The position numbers and the translations under genes were made by a program. DNA of 29,354 nt from Anaerozeibacter quisquiliarum (GTDB lineage Bacteria; Bacillota; Clostridia; Christensenellales; Aristaeellaceae), in NCBI GenBank assembly GCA_051162045.1, contig JBISDI010000045.1. One strand, written 5' to 3'. Shown piece by piece: positions 8,148 to 14,920 of this stretch. The notes beneath the pieces are model-generated. The model was not told where the DNA came from and searched no databases. It saw only the letters and a program-made list of their open reading frames with translations. Numbering within the stretch: the first letter of the stretch is position 1; every line of letters starts with the position of its first letter.

Positions 8148-8948
8148 ATGGACATCAGGGAAACGCTGGGTGTGGGCAAGCGGTTCGTGATCGGCATGGT
8201 GCACTGCCTGCCGCTGCCGGGAACCGTGGGTTTTGGCGGCGACATCGGAAAGATCTACGCGCAGGCCGTTCAGGATGCGCGAACGCTCGAGGATTGCGGC
8301 GTGGACGCCGTGATCGTTGAGAACATGGGGGACGGCCCCTTTGGCGTCAAGCTCGACAAGGCGCAGGCGTCGGCGCTGGCGGTCGCGACCGCCAAGGTCC
8401 GGGACGCGGTGACAATCCCCGTCGGGGTGGACGCGGCGTTCAACGACTATGAGGCTTCCCTGGGCATCGCGCTGGCGGCGCACTGCCAGTTCGTGCGAAT
8501 TCCGGTGTTTGTGGACACGGTGGAATTCTATGGCGGGCTGATAGCGCCCTGCGCGCGCGAGTGCATGACGCTGAGGAAGAACCTGGGGGCGGAGCATATC
8601 ATGGTGCTGGCGGACATCCAGGTCAAGCATACCAACATGCTGCTGGCGCATGTGCCAATCGAGAAGTCCGCCAAGGACGCCGAGGGTTGCTTCGCCGACG
8701 CCATCATCGTCACCGGATCGGCCATCGGGCAGGAGACGCCCATTGAAATGATCGAGCGTGTGAAGAAGGCCGTAAAAATCCCGGTCATCGCGGGCAGCGG
8801 CGTGAACGCAAAGAACATCGGGCACCAGCTTGATATTGCCGACGGTGCGATCATCGGATCGAGCCTCAAGGTCGGAGGGGTGCTCTCAAACCCCATCTCC
8901 CGGGAGCTTGTGGACGAAGTGCTTTCGGCGCTGAGAGGACAGGAGTGA
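8148..8948 (+). CDS. BtpA/SgcQ-family TIM-barrel protein
   Basis: This is a 266-residue protein of the BtpA family, known from a cyanobacterial photosystem I biogenesis factor and the E. coli sgc sugar operon; its enzymology is unsettled. GMVHCLPLPGT at the N terminus and VIVENMGDGPFG are typical of the family. The C-terminal IAGSGVNAKN and ADGAIIGSSLKVGG form a standard phosphate-binding end of a TIM barrel, so a sugar phosphate or nucleotide-like ligand is likely. AAGGAGG lies before ATG 8148, one base after the phosphorylase stop. Here it may act on the sugar 1-phosphate or the phosphorylated nucleoside, which is inference. Confidence 0.85.
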   Translation: MDIRETLGVGKRFVIGMVHCLPLPGTVGFGGDIGKIYAQAVQDARTLEDCGVDAVIVENMGDGPFGVKLDKAQASALAVATAKVRDAVTIPVGVDAAFNDYEASLGIALAAHCQFVRIPVFVDTVEFYGGLIAPCARECMTLRKNLGAEHIMVLADIQVKHTNMLLAHVPIEKSAKDAEGCFADAIIVTGSAIGQETPIEMIERVKKAVKIPVIAGSGVNAKNIGHQLDIADGAIIGSSLKVGGVLSNPISRELVDEVLSALRGQE

Positions 8949-8953
8949 CGCGC

Positions 8954-10114
8954 ATGATGAGACCGATGAAGCTTGCGGGCGACAAGCTGATGTTTGGGCG
9001 GGGCTGCCTAAAGTTTCTGAACCAGCTGGATGTTCGCCGAGCGATGATCGTCACCGGCGGCAGCAGCATGGAGCGTAGCGGCATCCTGCAAAAGGTAAGG
9101 GACTATCTGGCGGAGGCCGGGGCCCAGACCGATGTATTCGCCGGCGTTGAGCCCGACCCGTCGTTTGAAACGGTGCTCAGGGGCGCGGCCCGGTTCCGCT
9201 CGTTCGGGCCCGACCTGATCGTTGCGCTGGGCGGCGGATCGGCGATGGACGCGGCCAAGATGATGTGGGTGTACTACGAACATCCGGAGCTCGAGACCTT
9301 GCGGCAAGTCCTGCCGCCCAACCCCTTCCCCAAATTGCGCGGCAAGGCGAAGCTGTGCTGCATCCCCTCGACGTCCGGTTCGGCCAGCGAGGTTTCACGC
9401 TCAGTGGTCATCACCGAGGGCGGCGTCAAACACGGCATCGGCAACATGGAGATGATGCCCGACATCGCCATCCTCGACCCCGAGGTGACCGCCACCATGC
9501 CCAAGGGCATCACCGCGGAAACGGGCATGGACGCCATGGCCCATGCGCTGGAGGCCTATGTGTCCACCCGCGCCAACTACCTGTCCGACGTGCTGGCGCT
9601 GCAAGCTGCCCGAGACATCGCCGAGTACCTGCCGGTGGCCTATGAAAACGGCGCGGATCTTGATGCGCGCGAGGGCATGCTCAACGCCTCGATGCTCGCG
9701 GGTCTCGCGTTCACCAATGTGTCGCTGGGCATCGTGCACTCCGTCGCGCATACAATCGGCAGCTTTTTCCACGTGCCGCACGGGCTGGCAGACGCCGTTG
9801 CCTTGCCGTATGTGATCGAGTTTAACGCCCGGGACAAGCGCGCCGCCGCGCGCTACCGTCAGGCCGCCCATGCCATTGGCGCCGAGGATCTGGCGGCGGC
9901 GATCCGCGCGCTCAACGCGGCGCTCTCGATCCCGGTGTCTTTAAGCGCCCTGGTGCCGGACGCCGAAGCTTTCCGAGCGAGGATGCCCGAAATGGTTCGC
10001 CTGGCATTGGCCGACGGCTGCACGAAGACCAATCCGGTCATCCCCGGCGAACCGGAAATGGCGGACCTGATCGGCCGGATCTACAACGGACACGCCGGAG
10101 GAAATGCCGAATGA
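8954..10114 (+). CDS. Iron-containing (group III) alcohol dehydrogenase
   Basis: This is a 386-residue NAD(P)-dependent dehydrogenase. The dinucleotide-binding GGGSAMDAAK lies at about 93-102. The four metal ligands of the family are in place: D193 and H197 in GMDAMAHALEAY, H262 in GIVHSVAH and H276 in VPHGLADAV. It belongs to the butanol / 1,3-propanediol dehydrogenase-like branch and probably reduces a small aldehyde or oxidises the matching alcohol. ATG 8954 sits 8 bases after AGGAG; GTG 8945, overlapping the upstream stop, is the alternative. The next gene encodes a lyase-like barrel, so an aldehyde from retro-aldol cleavage is a plausible substrate. Confidence 0.92.
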   Translation: MMRPMKLAGDKLMFGRGCLKFLNQLDVRRAMIVTGGSSMERSGILQKVRDYLAEAGAQTDVFAGVEPDPSFETVLRGAARFRSFGPDLIVALGGGSAMDAAKMMWVYYEHPELETLRQVLPPNPFPKLRGKAKLCCIPSTSGSASEVSRSVVITEGGVKHGIGNMEMMPDIAILDPEVTATMPKGITAETGMDAMAHALEAYVSTRANYLSDVLALQAARDIAEYLPVAYENGADLDAREGMLNASMLAGLAFTNVSLGIVHSVAHTIGSFFHVPHGLADAVALPYVIEFNARDKRAAARYRQAAHAIGAEDLAAAIRALNAALSIPVSLSALVPDAEAFRARMPEMVRLALADGCTKTNPVIPGEPEMADLIGRIYNGHAGGNAE

Positions 10115-10827
10115 AGCTGATCTGCTATCTGTCCAACGGCTACCCCAGCATCGAGGGATGCCTGGAGCTGGCCCAGACCTACGTCGAAGCCGGATGCGAT
10201 GTGATCGAGATCGATTTCCCGGCGAAGAATCCCTTCCTTGAAAACGAGTTCATCCAAAACCGAATGGCGCAGGCTTTGGAGCGGTGCGCCGACCCCGACG
10301 CCTATATGGACGGCCTCGCAAGGCTGAATGCGCTTGTACCCGGAACCAGCTTCATCCTTGTGGTGTACGAGGCCACGCTCAAGGAGATCGGCTACGAGCG
10401 CTTGCGCGACTTCCTGCTCGATAACGGCTTTCTCGACATCATCTATGTGGGGCTGGAGAGCGGCGAGATCAAGCAGCGCTTGATCCGGGACGGCATCCGC
10501 GTCAGCTGCTACGTGCAGTACGATGTGCCGGAGGATGAAGTCGAGCACGCCAGGCAGTCCAACGGCTTCGTCTATCTTCAGGCGCGGCCGACCACCGGAC
10601 GCGTCAACGAAAAGTACCCGCTGCTTTCGGATCTGATCGCCCACCTGCGCGCCGAGGGCATAGACCGCCCGATCTACTGCGGCGTGGGCATCCATCAACC
10701 GGAAGACGCGCGGATGGCCAGGCAAGCCGGAGCCGACGCGGTGTTCGTGGGCAGCACCATCCTGAAGCTGTACGACGACAAGCAGGCCCTCATCCGGAAA
10801 ATTCATGAATTCAAGGCGGAGTGCTGA
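10111..10827 (+). CDS. TrpA-like TIM-barrel protein, orphan (not part of a trp operon)
   Basis: This 238-residue protein resembles the tryptophan synthase alpha chain, which cleaves indole-glycerol phosphate to indole and glyceraldehyde 3-phosphate. E33 in DVIEIDFPAKNP sits where the catalytic Glu49 of TrpA lies. The partner Asp60 is replaced by Glu (E44 in PFLENEFIQ). The phosphate-binding ends are kept (CGVGIHQPED; AGADAVFVGSTILKL). No TrpB or other trp gene is nearby, and the protein is shorter than the usual 260-270 residues. Its ATG overlaps the alcohol dehydrogenase stop. I infer a lyase acting on a different glycerol-phosphate-like or ribosyl-phosphate-like substrate. It could instead be a non-catalytic or otherwise repurposed barrel. 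Confidence 0.8.
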   Translation: MKLICYLSNGYPSIEGCLELAQTYVEAGCDVIEIDFPAKNPFLENEFIQNRMAQALERCADPDAYMDGLARLNALVPGTSFILVVYEATLKEIGYERLRDFLLDNGFLDIIYVGLESGEIKQRLIRDGIRVSCYVQYDVPEDEVEHARQSNGFVYLQARPTTGRVNEKYPLLSDLIAHLRAEGIDRPIYCGVGIHQPEDARMARQAGADAVFVGSTILKLYDDKQALIRKIHEFKAEC

Positions 10828-10874
10828 CAGCGGGAGACGCGCATGGGCCGCAGCGTCATGCCAGTGGGATACCG

Positions 10875-10890
10875 GCCGCTGCGAAGCGGC
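10875..10890. other. Short hairpin with GNRA-type loop between convergent genes
   Basis: GCCGCT and AGCGGC pair perfectly around the loop GCGA. It lies between the convergent ends of the two large operons (stops at 10827 and 10969). No T-tract follows on either strand, so terminator function is uncertain. The rest of 10828-10968 shows no gene. Confidence 0.45.
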
Positions 10891-10968
10891 GGGAAACCGA
10901 CAGGTGCGCTTGACAATGCGTGTGGCCATGCCCCGGCGCCGCCCGAGCTTTCATGATTGAAAACCCGA

Positions 10969-11628
10969 TTACAGAATCCCGAAGGCTTCAAACGCCCTGG
11001 TCGCCGTCATACCGCCTTCGATCGCGGCGCGTACCCTTTTTTCACCGCGCGCCTTTTCCAGCGCCTTTTCCACTACGGGCCCAATGCATGCCTTCGGTAT
11101 GACCAAAACGCCGTCCACATCGCCGAAAACCAGGTCGCCCGGTTCCACCTTCACACCCTCGATCTCGATGGGGCAGCGGTAGCGCACCACCTGTGTGCGC
11201 ACCGAGGAATCCTGCGCGTAGCATCCGCGCGAAAAAACGGGCCAACCCTGGCTGAGCACCTGCGGCGTATCCCGGTGCCAGCCGTCAATCACCGCGCCAG
11301 CCGCGCCCCGCACCCGCGCGGTAGCGGTCAGCAGTTCTCCCCAATAGGCGCATCGCATCAGCCCGCCGGTAGCGATGTATACCTCGTTGGGCTGCAAATC
11401 ATCCAGCGCCTGGGTCAGAAGCCCAAAGGGCTTTTCCTGCGGTCCAAACACATCGATCATCAACACCGGCATGGCAAAACCGGCCACCTTCATTCCGGGC
11501 TGCAGCGGGTGCACCGCCTGGGGAAGAAACTGATGATACATGCCCATCTGATCCATAATATCGCCCACCACCGGCGTGTACAGCTCCCGACGTATCTGCG
11601 CGAGAATTTGTTCATCCAGCGTTGCCAT
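10969..11628 (-). CDS. RraA-family aldolase/decarboxylase-like protein
   Basis: This is a 219-residue protein of the RraA / HMG (4-hydroxy-4-methyl-2-oxoglutarate) aldolase family. Members cleave 2-keto acid aldols or decarboxylate oxaloacetate; others bind RNase E. Visible signs are TPVVGDIMDQMG near the N terminus, the GGLMRCAYWGELLTATA region and VIDGWHRDT, where the metal/pyruvate-site Arg-Asp pair is kept. PGDLVFGDVDGVLVIP is the usual C-terminal signature. ATG 11628 is preferred because AGGAGG at 11635-11640 has a 6-base spacer; ATG 11634 would abut it. Last in the sugar operon, it is most likely an aldolase for a 2-keto-3-deoxy acid from mannonate dehydration, which is inference. Confidence 0.85.
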   Translation of the reverse strand: MATLDEQILAQIRRELYTPVVGDIMDQMGMYHQFLPQAVHPLQPGMKVAGFAMPVLMIDVFGPQEKPFGLLTQALDDLQPNEVYIATGGLMRCAYWGELLTATARVRGAAGAVIDGWHRDTPQVLSQGWPVFSRGCYAQDSSVRTQVVRYRCPIEIEGVKVEPGDLVFGDVDGVLVIPKACIGPVVEKALEKARGEKRVRAAIEGGMTATRAFEAFGIL

Positions 11629-11782
11629 GGTCATCCTCCTCCAATATAATCGCGCGCAGGACGGTGGTTTTCACCTCGCCCGCGTCTATCGACAAGCTTC
11701 TGCCGTTGGCCAGCGCGCCCGTGAGCCCGTTTGCCAAATCGCCGGTCCACGGTTCCAGCGCCAGGCTATGGGTGCGCCCGTA
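11612..11782 (-). pseudogene. Remnant of an aldose 1-epimerase (mutarotase)-like gene, C-terminal piece
   Basis: Between the SDR and RraA genes an open frame of 56 codons has no start. It reads ...HSLALEPWTGDLANG..., then an SIDAGEVKTTVL segment, and ends inside the RraA start at 11612. EPWTG, an asparagine and a late acid-Gly-Glu strand are how mutarotase-like proteins end. An in-frame TGA at 11783-11785 closes it upstream, and only disordered reading remains up to the SDR stop at 11846. I infer that an epimerase gene once stood here and was mostly lost. Its tail may still carry the ribosome site of RraA. The match is short and read by eye. Confidence 0.5.
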
Positions 11783-11845
11783 TCACGGGCAGCCCTTCGC
11801 GCCGCCGCGTACCGGTCGCGTCCAAAGGCGAGGAAACATCGCCGC

Positions 11846-12646
11846 TTATTCGGCATTCACCGCTTCGATCAGACACTGCCCACCCTCCCCAATGGCGTAA
11901 CGCGGCAGGTTTTGGGAATAGCCGCCGTCCACAACCAGCGACGCGCCGGTCATATACCGCGAGGCGGGCGAGGCCAGAAACAGCGCCGGCCCCGCGACAT
12001 CCTCCACCTTGCCGGTACGTCCCAGCGGTATCCAGCGAGAAAAGGGCATGGAATGGGTCGTTTCACGATTCATGTCCGTCTCAATCGCTCCGGGAACGAG
12101 GTTGTTGACACGGATATTCCACTTCGCCAGTTCCAGCGACGCCACCTTCGTAAACATGGCCAGCGAGGCTTTCGCCATGCAATAGGAGGAGTTGCCGCTG
12201 ATGGCGATGTCCTGATGGATGCTGGTCACGTTCACGATACTCGCATCCCCGCTGCGGCGCAGAGGTTCCAGCAAGTCCCGCACCAGGAGATAGGGGGAAC
12301 GGGCGTTGACGTTGTAGATATCGTCCAGATAGGCCTCGTCCGCCTGATCGATGCGCAGGTACGTTTCAAAACCGGCATTGTTGAACAGTATATCCAATTT
12401 GGGCAGACTCTGGCAGAGCGATTGGGCCATCGCGCGGCGCTCCGCTTCATTTTTGAGGTTCGCGCACACCGCCTTGAAGCCGTATTTCCGGGCCAGTTCC
12501 CTTGTGTTCTGTTCACGCGTGCCGTGTATGGTCACGTCCGCGCCGGCGTCGCGAAGGGCCAGCGCGATGGCCAGACCGATCCCACGCGTGCTCCCCGTCA
12601 CCAGCGCCGTCCTGTTTGCCACGCTGAAGCGGCTGTCGTCAGTCAT
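11846..12646 (-). CDS. Short-chain dehydrogenase/reductase (classical SDR)
   Basis: This is a 266-residue Rossmann oxidoreductase. The NAD(P) motif TGSTRGIG is at 17-24, NNAG at 89-92, and the catalytic S142, Y155 and K159 (YCMAK) are all present. PGAIETDMN and the DGGYSQN end are typical of sugar and sugar-acid dehydrogenases of the KduD/FabG-like group. Its ATG overlaps the stop of the M24 gene by 8 bases, with GGGAG 7 bases upstream, so translation is coupled. Beside a mannonate dehydratase it may interconvert fructuronate and mannonate or oxidise a 3-deoxy-keto acid, which is inferred from context. Confidence 0.88.
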   Translation of the reverse strand: MTDDSRFSVANRTALVTGSTRGIGLAIALALRDAGADVTIHGTREQNTRELARKYGFKAVCANLKNEAERRAMAQSLCQSLPKLDILFNNAGFETYLRIDQADEAYLDDIYNVNARSPYLLVRDLLEPLRRSGDASIVNVTSIHQDIAISGNSSYCMAKASLAMFTKVASLELAKWNIRVNNLVPGAIETDMNRETTHSMPFSRWIPLGRTGKVEDVAGPALFLASPASRYMTGASLVVDGGYSQNLPRYAIGEGGQCLIEAVNAE

Positions 12647-13799
12647 GGAGTTCTCCCTTCAGACCGCCGCGGCCGATCGAGATCCGCTCGCAGCCACGCT
12701 CCGTAATCCAATAGTTGTCTTCGATGCGCATGCCGCCGAACGACGGGCTGTAAACGCCCGGCTCCAGCGTGATGACCATGCCGCGCTGCAGAACATCGTC
12801 GCTATAAGGGGTCAACCGCGGCAGATACTCGTGGTAACGGTAACCCACTCCATGCCCCAGCGCATGCGGGAAGTGTTCCAACAGGCCCTCCGCGCGCAGG
12901 ACCTGCGCGGCGGCGGCATACACATCCCTCGCAAGCACGTCGGGTCTGGCCGCGCTTTGGGCGGCCTGGCAGGCGCGCGACAGCGCCGTATACATCCGGC
13001 GCTGCGCCGCGGTAGGCTCGCCCACCACGCCGGTGCGGGTGATGTCCGCCCAATAGCCGTCCACGCATACGGCCAACTCCAGCAGCACCAGCTCGCCCCC
13101 GGCCAGCCGTTTCCCGGTGGACTGATTGTACCGTCCCGCCGCCGCGCCGTTTGCCCCGCTTTGTACCTGCGCCCACGCCCGTGAAAAACGCTTCTGTCCC
13201 GCAAAGCACGCCACGGCGCGCTCCGCCTCGCACTGCACCTCCAGCTCGCTCACGCCCGGTTTCAGGCAGGCATAGAACGCCTCCACGCCAAGCGCCGCCG
13301 CCTCATGCGTGGCAAAGAGCATAGGCCGCTCGTCGGGCTCTTTGCGCGCGAGCAGACCGCGCAGCATGCCGGTCAAATCCAGCGGCTCGCCTGTGCCAAG
13401 CGAGGCCAACCGTTCGGGCCAATCGTCCGGCAGGACAGGCGTTTCGGCGGCGACGCCGCTCAAGGCGGCGTCGCCGTGCATGGCCCATGCGACGGGCTTT
13501 TCGCGCCGGCGGGACAGGTTCGCCGCGATGGCGTCAAAGAGCAAATCCCACGGCGAACAGGGCATCATCCCCGCCGGATAAGCCGTAACGCGGACGTCCG
13601 CAACCGGGGGTACGGCGGGCTCGCCGTCGGGCATGTAGATCGCCGCCTCGCCCTGCGCGGGCACCACGGCGACGGATTTGCCCCAGAATGGGTGGTAACC
13701 CCACAGCGCCACCAGTTCCTCGGGCCGCCAGAGGATCGCGGCTCCGGCGCCCAGTTCCCCAAGCCTTGCGCGCAGACACTTCAGTTTGTCGTCTCTCAT
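12639..13799 (-). CDS. M24-family (Xaa-Pro aminopeptidase / creatinase fold) protein
   Basis: This 386-residue protein has a creatinase N-type domain (about 1-130) and a C-terminal pita-bread domain (150-375). Metal ligands of the M24 fold are D252 in GYWADITRTG, H316 in HALGHGVGYRYHEYL, E346 in ITLEPGVY and E360 in MRIEDNYW. The first ligand, normally Asp in a DAG motif, aligns with E241 (LLELAVCVDG). The protein may therefore be a normal dimetal peptidase with a Glu variant, or a creatinase-like hydrolase that does not use metal for peptide cleavage. ATG 13799 lies 4 bases after the upstream stop; ATG 13811 is possible. A peptidase fold is unexpected inside a glycan operon. Confidence 0.85.
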   Translation of the reverse strand: MRDDKLKCLRARLGELGAGAAILWRPEELVALWGYHPFWGKSVAVVPAQGEAAIYMPDGEPAVPPVADVRVTAYPAGMMPCSPWDLLFDAIAANLSRRREKPVAWAMHGDAALSGVAAETPVLPDDWPERLASLGTGEPLDLTGMLRGLLARKEPDERPMLFATHEAAALGVEAFYACLKPGVSELEVQCEAERAVACFAGQKRFSRAWAQVQSGANGAAAGRYNQSTGKRLAGGELVLLELAVCVDGYWADITRTGVVGEPTAAQRRMYTALSRACQAAQSAARPDVLARDVYAAAAQVLRAEGLLEHFPHALGHGVGYRYHEYLPRLTPYSDDVLQRGMVITLEPGVYSPSFGGMRIEDNYWITERGCERISIGRGGLKGELHD

Positions 13800-13803
13800 A
13801 AGC

Positions 13804-14892
13804 TCACGCATCCTTTTGGGGCCGATCCGCCCGGCGGTCAAGGCCTTGGAGCGCGGCGCGCATGTAGCCCAACGCGTAGGCCATGCCCGCGTACCAAGGC
13901 GCGCCGCAGGTGATCTGGGGGGTGTGATCCGGCATGACGACTCCGTCGAAGCGGCAATCATCCAGCAGCGTCAGCGCCCTGAGCATGTCGATGTCCCCAT
14001 CATCCACAAACACTTCGGTGTAGCGGGGCACTTGCCCCTTGACGTTCCGAAAGTGCACATAGGCGATTTTATGCTGCCCGCCGTATTGTCGGATGGCCTC
14101 GTAAATGTCACAGCCCGCCATCTCCTGAAGGCTGCCCATGCAAAACTCCAGCATGTTGGAGGGGCTGGGCCTCATGTCGAGCACCCGTTGGTACAATTCC
14201 GGCCGGTATACAAGCCGGGGGGTGCTCCGCAGGGTCGGCATCGGCGGGTCGTCCGGATGCAGGGCCATTTTGACACCCGCGCGCTCCGCCACGGGCAGAA
14301 TGCGCTCCAGAAACCACGAAAGCCGCTCCCATAGCTCCGCGCTGTCGATAAAGTCAATCGTTTCTTTCGGCGCGCGGCGGTCGTAGGTCATGTTCCAGAT
14401 TTCCCCCTTGGGGATGGGCGCGTCCAGCGCGATGCGATTCGCGTCAAAGCATGTGGCCACGGCTCCGCCGCGCGCCTCCGGGGCTTTGTAGTGCCCCCAC
14501 ACGCCCGCGAGGCTGAAATTGTATCCGAAACATGGAATGCCGACCTTGCCGACAGTTTCGATGATGCGCTCCAGCTTTTCCATCTGGGCATCCCTGCGGG
14601 GGCCGTTGAGCAGCACGTCATACCAGTCGGCCGGGCTGAAATTTTCGATGGCGGCAATGCGCAGGTGATGTGCCTGCGCCTGGCGGATCAGGCAGTGAAG
14701 GCTGTCTTCGCGCCAGATCGGGTCGTCGCCCGCGGTGTCTCCATAATTGCGGGTCTCGTCCGTGGCGGTAACGATCTCCTTCGCGTAGTATTCCGCCAGA
14801 TGGATGACGATATCGGTACACCCGCACTGTTCGGCAAAGGCGAAATGTTCCTCGTTGAGCATATGGCGGTACAGGCCCAGGCCCAGCTTCAT
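13804..14892 (-). CDS. UxuA-type mannonate dehydratase
   Basis: This is a 362-residue TIM-barrel enzyme that in its family dehydrates D-mannonate to 2-keto-3-deoxygluconate. The metal site of the family is complete: H212 in ALHPDDPP, C251 in EFCMGS, H280 in YVHFRNVKG and D322 in MPDHTPQ, with H323 next to it. The VFVDDGDIDM segment near 295-303 is also typical. ATG 14892 is chosen because GGAGGG lies 7 bases upstream; an ATG at 14907 has no ribosome site. It follows the GH38 gene by 28 bases. A related sugar acid could be the real substrate, because this superfamily has several near relatives. Confidence 0.85.
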   Translation of the reverse strand: MKLGLGLYRHMLNEEHFAFAEQCGCTDIVIHLAEYYAKEIVTATDETRNYGDTAGDDPIWREDSLHCLIRQAQAHHLRIAAIENFSPADWYDVLLNGPRRDAQMEKLERIIETVGKVGIPCFGYNFSLAGVWGHYKAPEARGGAVATCFDANRIALDAPIPKGEIWNMTYDRRAPKETIDFIDSAELWERLSWFLERILPVAERAGVKMALHPDDPPMPTLRSTPRLVYRPELYQRVLDMRPSPSNMLEFCMGSLQEMAGCDIYEAIRQYGGQHKIAYVHFRNVKGQVPRYTEVFVDDGDIDMLRALTLLDDCRFDGVVMPDHTPQITCGAPWYAGMAYALGYMRAALQGLDRRADRPQKDA

Positions 14893-14920
14893 ATCCGATC
14901 CCTCCATCCCGATTTGCGCC

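Noticed and set aside
10111..10827. Tryptophan biosynthesis gene trpA
   Set aside because: There is no trpB or other trp gene, a catalytic Asp is changed, the protein is short, and the gene is coupled to a catabolic dehydrogenase.
10875..10890. Bidirectional terminator between the convergent operons
   Set aside because: The hairpin is perfect but only 6 bp, with no T-tract on either side, so I list it only as a hairpin.
11776..11790. GCCCGT/ACGGGC inverted repeat as terminator of the SDR gene
   Set aside because: There is no T-run and the stem is short; it may simply be part of the decayed mutarotase-like gene.
11576..12706. A 376-codon open frame on the + strand
   Set aside because: It is antisense to the SDR gene and the mutarotase-like remnant; the SDR shows a full catalytic set, so the + frame is a shadow.
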